From: Cepaea nemoralis
Taxonomy: Eukaryota > Mollusca > Gastropoda > Stylommatophora > Helicidae
NCBI GenBank assembly: GCA_014155875.1
Contig: JACEFZ010004174.1
Location: 185,001-249,000, forward strand
DNA: 64,000 nucleotides
Reading direction: 5' to 3'
Shown here: piece after piece, positions 1 to 10,904 of the stretch
Layout of the letters: each line of letters begins with the position of its first letter
Position numbering within the stretch: position 1 is the first letter of the stretch
Made by a program: the position numbers and the translations under genes
Notes under the pieces: generated by a model
The model's database searches: none
What the model was told of the DNA's origin: nothing
Seen by the model: only the letters and a program-made list of their open reading frames with translations

Positions 1-474
1 CATTCTGTCTTCCTCCATCTCTCTTTCCGCAAATCTGTCCTGTTGTCACAACATGTTCCACTTTTTTGTCTGCCCATAATGTGGCCAGTTAATGATAACT
101 GCCTCTTTCTGATGTTTGTAGTAAGTTGTCTTTGCGACACAGCTTCCCTTAAAACGTCCTGATTGCTCATTTGAACACGTGAGAATCACCTCAAATATAT
201 AGGATATTGTCTAGGAGATAACTTAATAAACAAATACATTTTACGTTCACAGGTGCTCTAAACTGATACAGTGCTGAAAGATAATATATCGCCAAACTGT
301 CATCTCCCATTTGGACATAATGGCGTTTGCGTCTCAGTCTTTCTCTCGGTCTCTCTCCCAGTTCCTCCATCTCTGTTTCTTTCTCTTATGGAACTGTAAA
401 CAAACATCACTACTCAAACATGTCTCATATCTCAATTTTCACTAACCGGTTGCACCTGTTGTTTGTGTCCCCAG
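1..474. other. Intron or upstream sequence, nothing recognised
   Basis: No coding exon or repeat family is recognised here. The last 15-20 bases before 475 form a pyrimidine-rich tract ending in cccag, which is the 3' splice site of the exon that follows, so at least the right part is intron of the plus-strand gene. Confidence 0.5.
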
Positions 475-576
475 AAATAAAGAAGAAAAGAAGAAAGATC
501 TGGAGAAGTACTCATGCAGCGCCGAGGAGAGTGTGTCCTTGTACAAGGAAAATTACGTCGGGATGCTGAACAAATT
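475..576 (+). CDS. Internal coding exon of the NPLY-tail gene
   Basis: The acceptor is tttgtgtccccag before 475 and the donor is AAATT|gtgagt at 577, a full consensus. The exon reads from phase 2 (first base closes a codon), carries 33 codons, and leaves two bases (TT) for the next exon. It encodes NKEEKKKDLEKYSCSAEES at its start and ends in NYVGMLNK. A GT-rich minisatellite starts a few bases after the donor. Confidence 0.75.
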
Positions 577-2620
577 GTGAGTACACGACATTGTGTGTGG
601 GCGCGTGTGTGCTGGTGCTTGTGTCTGGGCGCTTGTGTGTGTGTGCGTGTGTGGGCGCTTGTTTGCGGGTGCTTGTGTGTGGGCGTTTGTGTCTGGGAAC
701 TTGTGTTCAGGTGGTTCTGTGTCAGAGTTTATGAGTGCAAATTTGTGTACGGGAGTTTGTAAGTTTGAGCTTGTGTGTGAGTGCTTGTTTCTGGAGGTCT
801 TGAGTTTGAGTACTTGTGTGTGGGCAACTTGTGTGTAGGTGCTTGTTTGTGGGGGTCTTGAGTTTGAGTACTTGTGTGTGGGTGCTTGTTTGTGAGGGTC
901 TTGAGTTTGAGTATTTGTGTGTGAGTACTTGTTTGTGAGGGTCTTGAGTTTGAGTATTTGTGTGTGGGTGCTTGTGTGTGGTCAACTTGTGTGTAGGTGC
1001 TTGTTTGTGGGGGTCTTGGGTTTGAGTACTTGTGTGTGGGCAACTTGTGTGTAGGTGCTTATTTGTGGGGGTCTTGAGTTTGAGTACTTGTGTGTGTGTG
1101 CTTATTTGTGGGGGGTCTTGAGTTTGAGTACTTGTGTGTGGGTGCTTGTGTGTGGTCAACTTGTGTGTGGGTGCTTGTTTGTGGGGGTCTTGAGTTTGAG
1201 TACTTGTGTGTGTGAGTGCGTGTGTGTGGGTGCTTGTTTCTGTGGATCTAGAGTTTGAGTACTTGTGTGTGTGAGTGCGTGTTTGTGGGTGCTTGTTTGT
1301 GTGGATCTAGAGTTTGAGTACTTGTGTGTGGGTGCTTCTCGGGTTGCAAGTGTGTGCGTCAGCCTGTCCCCGTGTCTGTACAACAATGGTTGTGTTTAGT
1401 TGTACATGTGCATGTGAGTGTATAAGTGTATGGTTGTACACGTGATTGCCATATATTTATCATCATCATGTGCCATGCCGATAAGCGTTGGGAGGTCATA
1501 TTTCGTCATCTCACGCGATCACCAGAGTCGTGGATCAGCTCTGTGTTATTGTCTCGGACATACCACGTGCCAAGCCATCCATGTATTTACTTATCTGCCT
1601 TCTTCTTGTTCTTTTCCCCTCAATCCTGCCAGTTGTCACTAGGTTCTCCAATGTATTTCTTCTCATAAGATGTCCATAAAAATTGTGACTGTCTACATAT
1701 ATTTTTTCTAATCCGTCTACGGTTTCCATTTGTTTCTTGTAGTACTTGCTCATTGGTTTTTCTGTCTGCCTATGGTATTCTTTGCAATTTCCTAAGAAAC
1801 CACAACCATTAGATATTTTTTTTCCCCCAGCTTGTCTGCTAATTTTTCACATATTAGTACATATATATGTATTATTATTATGCGTGTGAGTGCTTTGGTG
1901 TGTTAGCAAGAAGACAGAATGCGCGAAACAACAACAAACAAACAAACAAACAAAGAACAGCAGTGTTCACATGTATTCACTAATACAGTGGTTCTCAACC
2001 TTTCTTGGCCCGTGCCCCCCTTCACCATATTTTCAGAACGTGTTCTTCCCCCCCCCCCTCCTCCCCCTTTCAAATTTCCTACCTAAAAATTTGGCCCGTA
2101 CCCCCTTCACCATATTTTCAGAACGTCATTCCCCCCTTTCGTATTTCCTACCTATGAAATAGGTAATAATGGAAGCTAAATTTAATAGCACATACTAAAA
2201 GAAGTCTAGACGCCCACATAAAACGTGATTTGTGGGTCTACTTACTTTATAAAATGAATATTAGAAGAGTGAGACGTACAGAACCGTACAGTATGAAGGG
2301 AAAAACAATATCAAGTAATCGGTCCTTGTATTAACACGATCTTGAAATAATCTTAATTCCCCCCCCCCCCCCCCCCCCCCGGAAACCCTAAAATTCCCCC
2401 CTGGAAGGGAATTCGCCACCGGTTGAGAACCACTGCATTAATACATATATGATGAAACGACCACGATATACAAATAAACAAGAGAAATATTAATTGACAG
2501 ACTGGGAATTGACTGATTAAAAAAAATGAATTAAAGAGGAAGGTGATTAATAAAAGTCAGTGAAGAAAGAAACAAACCAAGAACGGCAAATATTGAGACA
2601 CAGACAGACAGACAGAAGGA

Positions 2621-2694
<74 letters not shown>

Positions 2695-3034
2695 TATATC
2701 AATGTGACACTAACCACGTCATCTGTTTCTATCTCACAGCACACAAGAGAGGACATTTGATGAGGACATCGATTCTGCCAGGTAAGCACGATATGTCCTG
2801 TTGTCAACCAGCGATTGACGGTAGACTTTTATTTCTTTGCTTCCAGCCGTGGCCTCACCTCCGTGACCTTTCACGCGGGAATATTCAAATGACATATTCC
2901 GTCAACACACATAGCTGCTTCATGAAGATCCGGTCTAGCTCCTTTCTTAGTTTATAACAAATAACTTGTATGCGAATCATTTGGAAGGACAACTTATCAT
3001 CATTATCTTCTGTATCGTCATCTTCATTATCACT

Positions 3035-3091
<57 letters not shown>

Positions 3092-5475
3092 GTCATTATA
3101 GTCATTATCATCATCAGCATCACCAAAGACCATCATTTTCATCATAGTTATCATTATCACCATCAGAATCATATTCATTGTTATCATCATCATCATCATC
3201 ATTATCATCATCATCATCATCATCATCAGCATCATCATCATCATCATCACTACCATCATCATCAAATCAGCATTATCATCATCGTTATCATCATCATCAT
3301 CATCATCATTATCATTATCATCATGTTATCATCATCATCGTCATCATCATCGTTATTATCATCATCATTATCATTATCGTTATCATCATCGTTATCATCA
3401 ACAAGATCATTATCATCATCATTATCAATCATCATAATGTATCATCATCGTCCATCATCATTGTTGCCATCATTATCATCGTTTATATCATCATCATCAT
3501 CGTCATCATTTCATCGAAATTATCATCATCCATTATCATCACCCACAATTGGCATCATCCGTCATCAGCATCGTCATCATTATTATCATCATTATCATCC
3601 ATTATCATCATATTCTTCATCATTATCAAAGTTATCATTATCATTAACACCATCATTGTCATCATCGTTATCATCAAAGGCATCATCGTTATCATCATCA
3701 TCATTATCATCATCATTATCATCATAATTGTCATATCCTTATCATTGTTATCATCATCATTGTCATCATCATTATCATCATCACTATTATCATTGTCTTC
3801 ATCATAATTGTAATCATTGTTATCATCATCATCATTGTAATCACCGTTATCATCATCGTTATCATAAACAAGATCATTATCATCATCATCAACATCATCG
3901 TCTTCATTTATCATCATAATATATCAGCATGCTTCATCATCATCACCGTCATCGTAATCATCACCGTCGTCATCATTATCATTCTCACCCATCATCATCA
4001 TCATTGTCATCGTCATCATTATCATCATCATCATCATTGTCATCATTTCATCGTTAGCATTATCATCGCTCACCATCATTATCATCATCGTTGTCCTTAT
4101 TATCATCATCGTAATCATCATTGTTATCACCATCATCATGATCATCATCATCCAACGGTGTGTCCAATACAAAACTGCTCCCCTCATAATCTGTATCTCG
4201 AAGTTCCCTTGTAGCATAAACCGGATGTCCTATTTTTGTTGCTGTTGTGTGCTGTCGTGTGCTCTCATGTGCTGTCATGTGTTCTTGTGTGCTCTCAGGT
4301 CTATCACACATGCAATCCCTCCACACCGTGTTTCTCCTGTTCTCCACTTCCACGGTACACCTCCTTCCCTCTGATTATGTCCAGACAACCATGTGTCTTT
4401 TACATAAACAGACATTTACGTGTCTTTTACATATCCAGGCATCTAGATGCTTTTTATATGTCCAGACATCCATGTCTTTTACATCTCCAGACACCCATGT
4501 CTTTTACATCTCCAGACATCCATGTGTCTTTTACATCTCCAGCGGGAGTCTCCGTGTCCAAAAGATTATACCGCCTGCCCTGCACTCTGAAGGTTGTGGG
4601 TTCGATCCTGTATACATCATTCGGTTCATGGATGCAGTTTTCTTGGAGACTGCCAGGGGTGGCATTTATTTATCCTGATATTTCAATGACCTCGGGGTTT
4701 CGCAGGCAGTGTGTGTGTGGGGGGGGGGGGGGGGGGTGTGGAGTGTGGGTGCTGTGGTGATCCAGTGGCAAGCACGCTTGCCTGACGTCCCAGTGATCAA
4801 GCGTTCCAATCCCCTGGAGGTAGCTATCTTTTTATGTGCCTTAGCTCCTGGGTCGACCCAGCTTAAAAGTGATACCAGAAAATGCTGTTTGAAGTGAAGA
4901 CCGCCGACGTGAAAGTGACCACCACATCAGCCATGGGGTGTTGACTGGTCTGAAGATCTATCACACTAGCACCAGATACCGAATACACAGTTGTTTGATT
5001 AATGTTTATAATGATTTAAAAATATGGAGAATAATTAACCATAATTAATTTTTAACAGTAAACTGACATGTAGAAAGAAGTATCCTGAATCAGATCCTTG
5101 CCACCTTTAGGGTGTAAGTGAGATGATGATGATTATTATTATTGAATCCAATCCACTGTAACCAATAGACACGTGATATGATTTCGTATAATCTGAAGTG
5201 ATAGAACATATACGAATGCTAATTCATGTCCTAAATACAATTATAACATTGATTTTTATTGTTGTGTTATCAGCAGGGACTATGGAATAGACGCCGACAA
5301 CACCTTTGCGAACCCACTGTACCGAGGCAACCACACCACGCCTCCGCGACGAAGCGAGATCACACTGATCTCCGTGTCAGACGTCCTCTCAGATAGCGGA
5401 TGTAGCAGCAGCAGCGGCAGCAGTGCAGGCCAGGACAGCACCGCACAGCTGATCAACAGTCCCATGCTGAACTGA
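475..5475 (+). CDS. 3' part of a spliced gene encoding a protein tail with an NPLY motif
   Basis: Three exons (475-576, 2740-2781, 5274-5475) join in frame into about 115 codons ending at TGA 5473-5475; the 5' part lies outside the window. The piece begins with a charged segment (NKEEKKKDLEKYSC), then an acidic stretch (FDEDIDSA), then FANPLYRG, and ends with a Ser-rich tail (SDSGCSSSSGSS) and INSPMLN. All splice sites obey GT..AG and the phases match (2, 2), which is strong evidence for a real gene. NPxY-type motifs are known in cytoplasmic tails of endocytic and adhesion receptors, where they bind PTB-domain adaptors, so a receptor tail is possible. No transmembrane segment or extracellular domain is visible here, and I do not recognise the family. 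Confidence 0.8.
590..1385. repeat. GT-rich minisatellite in intron
   Basis: It starts as irregular GT/GC-rich sequence right after the exon donor and becomes a tandem array of 42-59-bp units from about 770. Units contain gtcttgagtttgagtacttg followed by gtgtgtggg and tgcttgttt. Long open frames on both strands here come from the repeat, not from genes. Confidence 0.9.
1465..1860 (-). mobile_element. 3' fragment of an RTE-like LINE
   Basis: On the minus strand this encodes the end of a non-LTR reverse transcriptase ORF: MRRNTLENLVTTGRIEGKR, preceded by a broken segment matching the copy at 16.95-17.45 kb. The 3' end abuts a short ATG/CAT microsatellite, as in RTE-type elements that end in simple repeats. 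It is 5' truncated and frameshifted, and lies in the first intron of the NPLY-tail gene. Confidence 0.8.
1861..1985. other. AT-rich intron sequence
   Basis: Short AT-rich stretch with a CAAA repeat near 1940. Nothing else is seen. Its last 8 bases are the left target-site copy of the hAT MITE. Confidence 0.5.
1986..2435. mobile_element. hAT-type MITE with TIRs and 8-bp TSD
   Basis: The ends are CAGTGGTTCTCAACC and its exact reverse complement, typical of hAT elements. The 8-bp flanks are CACTAATA (1978-1985) and CATTAATA (2436-2443), a target-site duplication with one mismatch. The 450-bp interior has no coding capacity. Its left part carries a direct duplication (cttcaccatattttcagaac twice), and a C20 run sits near 2365. 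Confidence 0.93.
2436..2617. other. AT-rich intron sequence
   Basis: After the right target-site copy of the MITE, AT-rich single-copy-looking sequence leads into the GAAA microsatellite. No feature is seen. Confidence 0.5.
2618..2694. repeat. GAAA tetranucleotide microsatellite
   Basis: A run of GAAA units with one 1-bp interruption. It ends about 45 bp upstream of the 42-bp exon. Confidence 0.95.
2740..2781 (+). CDS. 42-bp coding exon of the NPLY-tail gene
   Basis: It is flanked by tttctatctcacag and by CCAG|gtaagc. It keeps the frame left by the preceding exon (TT+C) and encodes FTQERTFDEDIDSA plus two bases. It is far too short to stand out as an open frame; the matching phases on both sides are the argument for it. 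Confidence 0.75.
2995..4150. repeat. 1.1-kb ATC/ATT trinucleotide tract
   Basis: Almost the whole stretch is ATC, ATT and GTC triplets with scattered changes, so all plus-strand frames stay open as poly-Ile, poly-Ser or poly-His, and the minus strand as Met/Asp-rich frames. These are artefacts of the repeat. It lies in the second visible intron of the NPLY-tail gene. Confidence 0.95.
4370..4540. repeat. ~27-bp tandem repeat
   Basis: About six copies containing tccagacatccatgtctttt, with variable length. Just before it (4240-4310), gtgctctcatgtgctgtcat is repeated imperfectly. Confidence 0.8.
4545..4705 (+). repeat. Possible tRNA-headed SINE, degenerate
   Basis: A box-B-like gggttcgatcc at about 4598 stands about 50 bp after a weak box-A-like region. 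The body is not recognised and no second copy was seen in the window. Confidence 0.35.
4745..4975 (+). repeat. SINE family E, copy 1
   Basis: A tRNA-like head (gatccagtggcaagcacgc with a later box-B-like segment gcgttccaatcc) is followed by a body containing ctgggtcgacccagc, taccagaaaatgctg and gaagaccgccg. A second copy lies at 7440-7622. It sits in the last intron of the NPLY-tail gene, followed by about 300 bp of featureless AT-rich intron. Confidence 0.7.
5274..5475 (+). CDS. Terminal coding exon with NPLY motif
   Basis: The acceptor is gttgtgttatcag with a second cag three bases later, so the exon starts at 5274 or 5277 (NAGNAG-type, adding or dropping one residue). The frame continues from the 42-bp exon: DYGIDADNTFANPLYRG, a basic TPPRRSE segment, ITLISVSDVLSDSG, a serine run coded by repeated AGC, and INSPMLN before TGA. 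GC content is clearly higher than in the flanks. Confidence 0.8.
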
Positions 5476-5879
5476 ACACTTGACCTACCAGAACAAACTA
5501 CTGCAGCCAAAAGTGCCGGCATTACACTTGTGGCGAGATGAGCAAAACGCAAACTAGTTGGGAGCTAATTCAGAGCTGTGCACTAAAGACATATTTCTAA
5601 AGTTAGATATTGGATGCATGTGTAACATGCTATGGATATTTATCTTCTTTGTCAGCTTACTTTCCACAAACCAGTCATGCCAAAGCGTAATGCATGTAAT
5701 CATTTAAAGTTTGACACACAATGGCACATCAGCTGTGGATTTCAGCAAAGATTACTGCGTTATAGTTTTGATATTTATCAGACGACGCGATTTTCCAAGC
5801 GGCATAGTTACAGACGCCAGAACAGTCGAGTTATAAGCCACGCCTGATGACAAAACCACTCTTCCGCTGCAACTATTTG

Positions 5880-5893
5880 CGTGTGTGTGTGCA

Positions 5894-5938
<45 letters not shown>
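5880..5938. repeat. GT/CA microsatellite
   Basis: A nearly uninterrupted run of GT dinucleotides, with a short gcacgcac interruption near its left end, inside the presumed 3' UTR. Confidence 0.95.
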
Positions 5939-5940
<2 letters not shown>

Positions 5941-6422
5941 ATAATTGTGTGGTCTGTTTGAAATCTTACTGCTCCGCTTTAGCGTTATCATATGTCCAAT
6001 ATTCTTCAACTGAATTATATTCTCGACCTTCGAGGTGTCACATGAAATGATGATCTTATGCAGATAGGTCATCTTCTGTGAAACAATCACTCGTATAGAA
6101 AGACCTTCTCGTCTATTAATATTTGCCCATATAAAACAATCTGCTCAAATTAACCAATTTCCTGGCACGGAAAGATCTTGCATTGAAAGACCTGTTTGTG
6201 TGGAGATATCTCTTTGCGTAAATAACTGTCTCATGTTGGAAGAGCTTCTTGAACTCAAAGACATTCTGACATGGAATGGTTTTCTCATGCGAAACTGTCT
6301 TCCTGTAATGCAAAGCCTGCATGTAAAGACAGTTTGGTATGAAAATACCCTCTTATAACTTAACACTTAGCATAGCATATGCCACTTGAAATGGCTTTAA
6401 AATCTTCCCAAGGTTATCAGAT

Positions 6423-6610
6423 TCCACTAATATCAGCTCCATTTGAGACTCTACATCCAAAAGGTACTAGACTCCACTCAGAGTATCTCATTTTTTAGGA
6501 TTATACATTCGGAGGATACTAGACTCCATTCAGAGTATCTCATTTCTTGGCACTCACATGTGAATGATACTAAACTCCATTCAGAATAGCTCATTTGTTG
6601 AGACTCTACA
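6423..6610. repeat. Degenerate ~52-bp tandem repeat
   Basis: About four diverged copies. The block tactagactccactcagagt recurs at 6465, 6517 and (diverged) 6568, each followed by atctcatttnttng; an older copy precedes them. Confidence 0.75.
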
Positions 6611-7372
6611 AGTTTAGATAAATGAAGATATAATCATTTTGGTATTACTAAGAGTGACTTCTGATAATCTGTATGTTGACATGATAAGGCATTTGTGGTT
6701 ATTTGTTGATCTGGAGCAATGAGCATCAAATTTTATTCTCATTTTTACTCATTATATCATTCGTGACCGGAAATTACTTAAAACATTACAGGCTATTATA
6801 ATTACATTTTTGGGAGCCTATGCTAAGAGCTAAAACCATTTTGTGTGAGAAATGAATGAACAGTCAGGATATTTTGATGTTTATTTTTTGTATTTGTATT
6901 TTGTTTGTAAAGATCTTCCATTTAATTTATTGCATGATGATGAATATTCTTTCACAATGTACATACCAATTTAATCATATGAATGACCCTGACATATGAA
7001 CTCTGGATAATGAATGCGGCATGGAGGAACTATTGTGTACATATCTTCATTTCCCATGAAATCTGACAGTAACTTATTGTGTATTGTGCATGAGATGCGA
7101 ATTTTATTTCTGTTCATTTGCTGTGTCTGAGAGCAAAGAGCTGAAATACTGAGTCAATGAAATGGTGCACATTTGATTGTGTGATAGTTTATGGTCACCT
7201 GTAGCTTATCGCTCCTTTTCAAGTAATAAGACGTTCATCTGGGATTTATATTACAATGATATAGATAATTCAACAGTACTTTGGCATCCGTGTCTAGTGT
7301 GCAGTCTTGAGTTGTTCAGATAAGTATTTTGAGCCACATTTCAAATTAACCTGGAGGGAACCTTGTATACAG

Positions 7373-7378
7373 AATAAA
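7373..7378 (+). terminator. Candidate poly(A) signal AATAAA
   Basis: First canonical AATAAA downstream of the stop codon at 5475 on the plus strand. Cleavage would fall around 7390-7400. No transcript evidence is available. Confidence 0.4.
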
Positions 7379-7439
7379 CATTTCTGACTAATGTGAGTGC
7401 ATAACCAAGTTTACTTGCTACAGCTTTCACTGAAGTTGT

Positions 7440-7622
7440 TGTAGCCAGATAGCTAGCATGCTTGCCTACCGGCCCTGGGTTGGTGTGTTTGAATCCTCCC
7501 ATGAGGCGGGGATATGTTTTAATTGGTCAAGACCCCCAGGTCAACCAAGCGTAAACTTTGCACCAGAAAATTATCTGGGAAGTAAAGACGGCGGTATTGA
7601 AAACATCGTCAGTAGAGTATCA
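7440..7622 (+). repeat. SINE family E, copy 2
   Basis: It has the same order as copy 1: an RNA polymerase III-like head (gctagcatgcttgcctacc, then box B gtttgaatcc), then ggtcaaccaagcg, accagaaaattatctggg and gtaaagacggcgg. It ends at an ATC repeat shared with the minus-strand LINE fragment that follows. Confidence 0.75.
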
Positions 7623-7624
7623 AC

Positions 7625-8150
7625 TGATTCTTCATCATCATCATCACGTGCCCTGCCGGCTGACGTAGGCGTTCATGACTCTCCAAAGATCTCGGTATTT
7701 GATGTTCTGGATTAACTCTGCTGATGCTACTCCTCCATGCCACCGTCTCAATCCGTCGAGCATCATTTCTCTTGATCTGCCTCTGCCTCTCTTCCCCTCG
7801 ATGTTTCCAGTTGTAACAATGTTCTCCAATGCCTCTCTTCTCATCACATAACCAAAGAAAGCTGTTTGTCACTTTCTTATTGTTGTATATAGTGTTCTAG
7901 TTTATTAGCCTCTTTCAGGCAATCGCTGTTAGTTACTCTGGCATTCCAAGGAATTCGCAACATTCGTCTCAAAAACCACATCTGTGTTGCTTCTAAGTTC
8001 TTCCTAATTTGTTCATTTACATTCCAAGACTCACTGCCATACAACTGGTTAGCACTATATATCCATTTTGCCTCATGTCATGGAAAATGGTTCTGAGAAT
8101 ATACTTGACTTGACTTTTGTCACACTTATCTGTTGTCTGTCTTCATTGGC
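7625..8150 (-). mobile_element. 3' fragment of an RTE-like LINE
   Basis: The minus strand carries a decayed reverse-transcriptase C-terminus: REALENIVTTGNIEGKRGRG, then WHGG. The 3' end is a TGATGATGATGA tail. Copies at 33.43 and 62.21 kb share the same end. It is 5' truncated with several frameshifts and stops. Confidence 0.8.
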
Positions 8151-8265
8151 AGTTTGAGCTGAGTGTGTCTTGGTCTGCAAGTTTGGGCTGAGTGTGTCTT
8201 GGTCTGCAAGTCTGGGCTGAGTGCGTCTTGGTCTGCAAGTTTGGGCTGAGTGTGTCTTGGTCTGG
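8147..8265. repeat. 28-bp tandem repeat, about 4 copies
   Basis: Each unit contains gggctgagtgtgtcttggtc followed by tgcaagtt. Copies are nearly identical. Confidence 0.9.
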
Positions 8266-8279
8266 GAATAGGTAATATG

Positions 8280-9070
8280 AATGCATCATGTACACTCGGC
8301 GTAGAGAGTACTGGAAACTCACTACAGCCGGCCTTCCACTGGGAGGTGGCACTTGATTGATTGATTCATTGATCAATTGATTAATATTATTGCACATTCA
8401 GAGAACTCGTTAACAGACTGTACAAGTTGGTGAGAATAAATGTCCGTGTGCGTTGCAGGTAGCGCCTGGCATTGTTGAATGTTGAGCACGCCTGTGAACG
8501 TTTATACAATGTTTGAAATGCATCTATCCACCCCGAGTGATACTTCCTGATATAAATATGTACATAATGGCCCATGTATAAATGTGTATATTCCGCTATT
8601 TGCTAGTTTGTTTGTGAACTGATATTGTGATATACAGACCGGGTGGGAGACAAAAGAAGTGATAGTTAGATATGTTTGTACTGCTGTTTGTAGTTCTCAT
8701 CGTAATGCTGACCACTATCATCATCATGTGCCAGTTGTCTATTAAAATATGGGGCTACCACCATTTACCCAACAGGCGTCAAGGCGTTAAAGAGGGTGCT
8801 TTACTTTCCTGTTTCTGAAATTTTGCACCGTGTGTTAGTGTCCCTTAGTTGAAGAAGTACAATGTTCAAGGCATAACTGCATGAAGCACTAGACACTTTA
8901 TTTACTGACGAGACAGCACTCGATGTCTGATATGATGGACTTCATAATCATCAAGAATTTACAATCTTGTGGTAGTTGTGAAGCTTCCACATCATTCCAT
9001 CCAACAGTTGTCTGCCTTGTGCCACTTTATAATTAAATTCCACGCAGGTCTGCATTGATAGATCTATGAC
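8280..9070. other. No gene seen
   Basis: Unique-looking AT-rich sequence. The only hint of a repeat is catcatcatgtgccag near 8720, which resembles the very 3' end of the RTE-like LINEs. Confidence 0.4.
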
Positions 9071-9074
9071 TCTG

Positions 9075-9330
9075 TGTAGTTGTTATCTAACCAGTGATTT
9101 ACCACTGTTGTAAATTCACGGGTATAGTTGTGTTGCATATAGGCAACAGCCCTTCGCCAAACTCCACCTGTGATTTTTGTGTTTGATGTTTGCATAATTA
9201 ACATATTAGTGACACTGCGGCATTTCAAAATGTACCACGTGATAATTGCCTCTGTCACTCCAAGTCTGCTTTCTGCCAGGCTTACCTATCGGCCGGTAAT
9301 ACCTCTCACGTGAGGTAGTGAAGACATGCC
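9075..9330. repeat. Dispersed duplicated segment, copy 1
   Basis: About 250 bp that recurs in the same orientation at 10905-11180, sharing for example gcataattaacatattagtg, tttcaaaatgtaccacgtga and caagtctgctttctgc. Divergence is roughly 15 percent by eye. No coding capacity. Confidence 0.85.
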
Positions 9331-10240
9331 ACATTTCTTGTGAATGGAATGTAACATTACAATAATTCAAAACAATATTTTCCGGTGAATACCCACTTTA
9401 TAAATTGTTCTTTTTGGTCCACATCCTTGTCTTTTCTCCCGTAGTTTACCTTGTAATACCCCTTGTGGTTTCTCTGCTTGTCTTAAATTAATAGCAAACC
9501 GCAAGAGCCTGATCTTATTCAGTATTTTATTAACAAGCTTACTTTATTCTGTTATCTAGTCAACGCCTACTTAAGAATTATTATAGTGCCAGTTTTAAGA
9601 AACCAGGTCGACACCAGGGACACGTGATCACGAAAACTCCCATTTGTATGGAGAGTATTTCATCGACTCCTCTACCATATTGCTTACTTGTGTGAATAAT
9701 AACAAACATTATGTATATATGTGCATATTGTGTGTTTTGTTTCCAGCCACCAGAGACAACGCAGCTTAATGAACTCGGAGATCCCGCGCATAAACAAATA
9801 CCCAAATTGTAACATGCTAATGTATTGGTTTTGCTTTAAAGTTGTGACTACTGTTGTTAGAAAGTAATTGTATAATCACGGCTTTCCTTGACAATATTAG
9901 AAAGTATAATTAATTATATTTTAATGCATTAAACAGTAACTTTAGAATCATGACGACTCTACAGAATATAGCGAGTAACATTATAGTCACAATAACTATT
10001 GCTTCACAGTTACGACTGCTAGTGATAATTTTACATAGTAACCATAGAGTTATATCAATTGTTGACAATTATATACACCATTTATTGAAAACAAATTAAC
10101 ATAAAGTATCCTTTCATGTAACAAAACAAAGGATATGCACTAACTTTAAGATTGGGTAACGTATAAGTATCAACATATGCACAATATCAGAGTTTATGGA
10201 TACAATTACAATGGTTATTTCATAAGCAAAAATTTTAATT
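9331..10240. other. No gene seen
   Basis: AT-rich, with no recognisable exon, repeat family or long frame. It lies between the first copy of the duplicated segment and the 24-bp minisatellite. Confidence 0.4.
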
Positions 10241-10243
10241 AAT

Positions 10244-10860
10244 ATGAAACCTGACAAAGAACATTCAAAGATTCTGGCATCTCGGGAATCTGTTGGCCTG
10301 CAATCTAAAGTGCCCCATGGTGATCAGACTAAAGCTCCCCGTGGTGATCAGACTAAAGTACCCTATGGTGAACAGACCAAAGTGCCCTATGGTGATCAGA
10401 CTAAATTACCCTGTGGTGATCAAACTAAAGTTCCCTGTGGTGATAAAATTAAAGTTCCATGTGGTGATCAAACTAAAGTTCCCTGTGGTGATAAAATTAA
10501 AGCTCCATGTGGTGATCAAACTAAAGTTCCCTGTGGTGATAAAATTAAAGTTCCATGTGGTGATCAAATTAAACTTCCCTGTGGTGATCAAACTAAAGTG
10601 TCCTACGGTAATCAGGATAAAGTGCCCCGTGGTGATCAGACTAAAGTGTCCTATAGTGATCAGACTAAAGTTCCCTGTGGTGAACAGACTAAAGTGCCCT
10701 ATGGTGAACAGACTAAAGTGCCCTGATGGTGATCAGACTAAAGTGCCCTGTGGTGATCAGACTAAAGTTCCCTGTGGTGAACAGACCAAAGTTCCATGTT
10801 GTGACTAGACTAAAGTTCCCTGTGGTGATCAGACTAATTGTGCCCTGTGGTGATCAGAGT
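10244..10860 (+). repeat. 24-bp minisatellite that reads as an octapeptide repeat
   Basis: About 23 units built on gtgatcagactaaag and ttccctgtg. Because 24 is divisible by three, several frames stay open. The frame from ATG 10244 gives 160 codons, a short unique start (MKPDKEHSKILASRES) and then KVPCGDQT-type octapeptides. No splice sites, homology or companion exon support translation, so I treat it as non-coding. Confidence 0.85.
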
Positions 10861-10904
10861 TCATGGAGCTAACATTGTCTTCTGTTATGTGCTGGAAATT
10901 GTAG

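Larger units (their letters stand above)
5476..7395 (+). other. Probable long 3' UTR of the NPLY-tail gene
   Basis: There is no open frame or recognised mobile element between the stop codon and an AATAAA at 7373. The stretch is AT-rich and contains a GT microsatellite and a 52-bp tandem repeat. A SINE begins at about 7440, after the presumed cleavage site. The extent is inferred only from the first good poly(A) signal. Confidence 0.45.

Noticed and set aside
722..1386. Overlapping open frames of 74-145 codons on both strands (Thr/His/Lys-rich or Cys/Val-rich)
   Set aside because: They are translations of the GT-rich minisatellite; unit-length variation keeps them open without any coding signature.
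2885..4353. Long plus- and minus-strand frames (poly-Ile/His/Ser, poly-Met/Asp), up to 253 codons
   Set aside because: Products of the ATC/ATT tract only.
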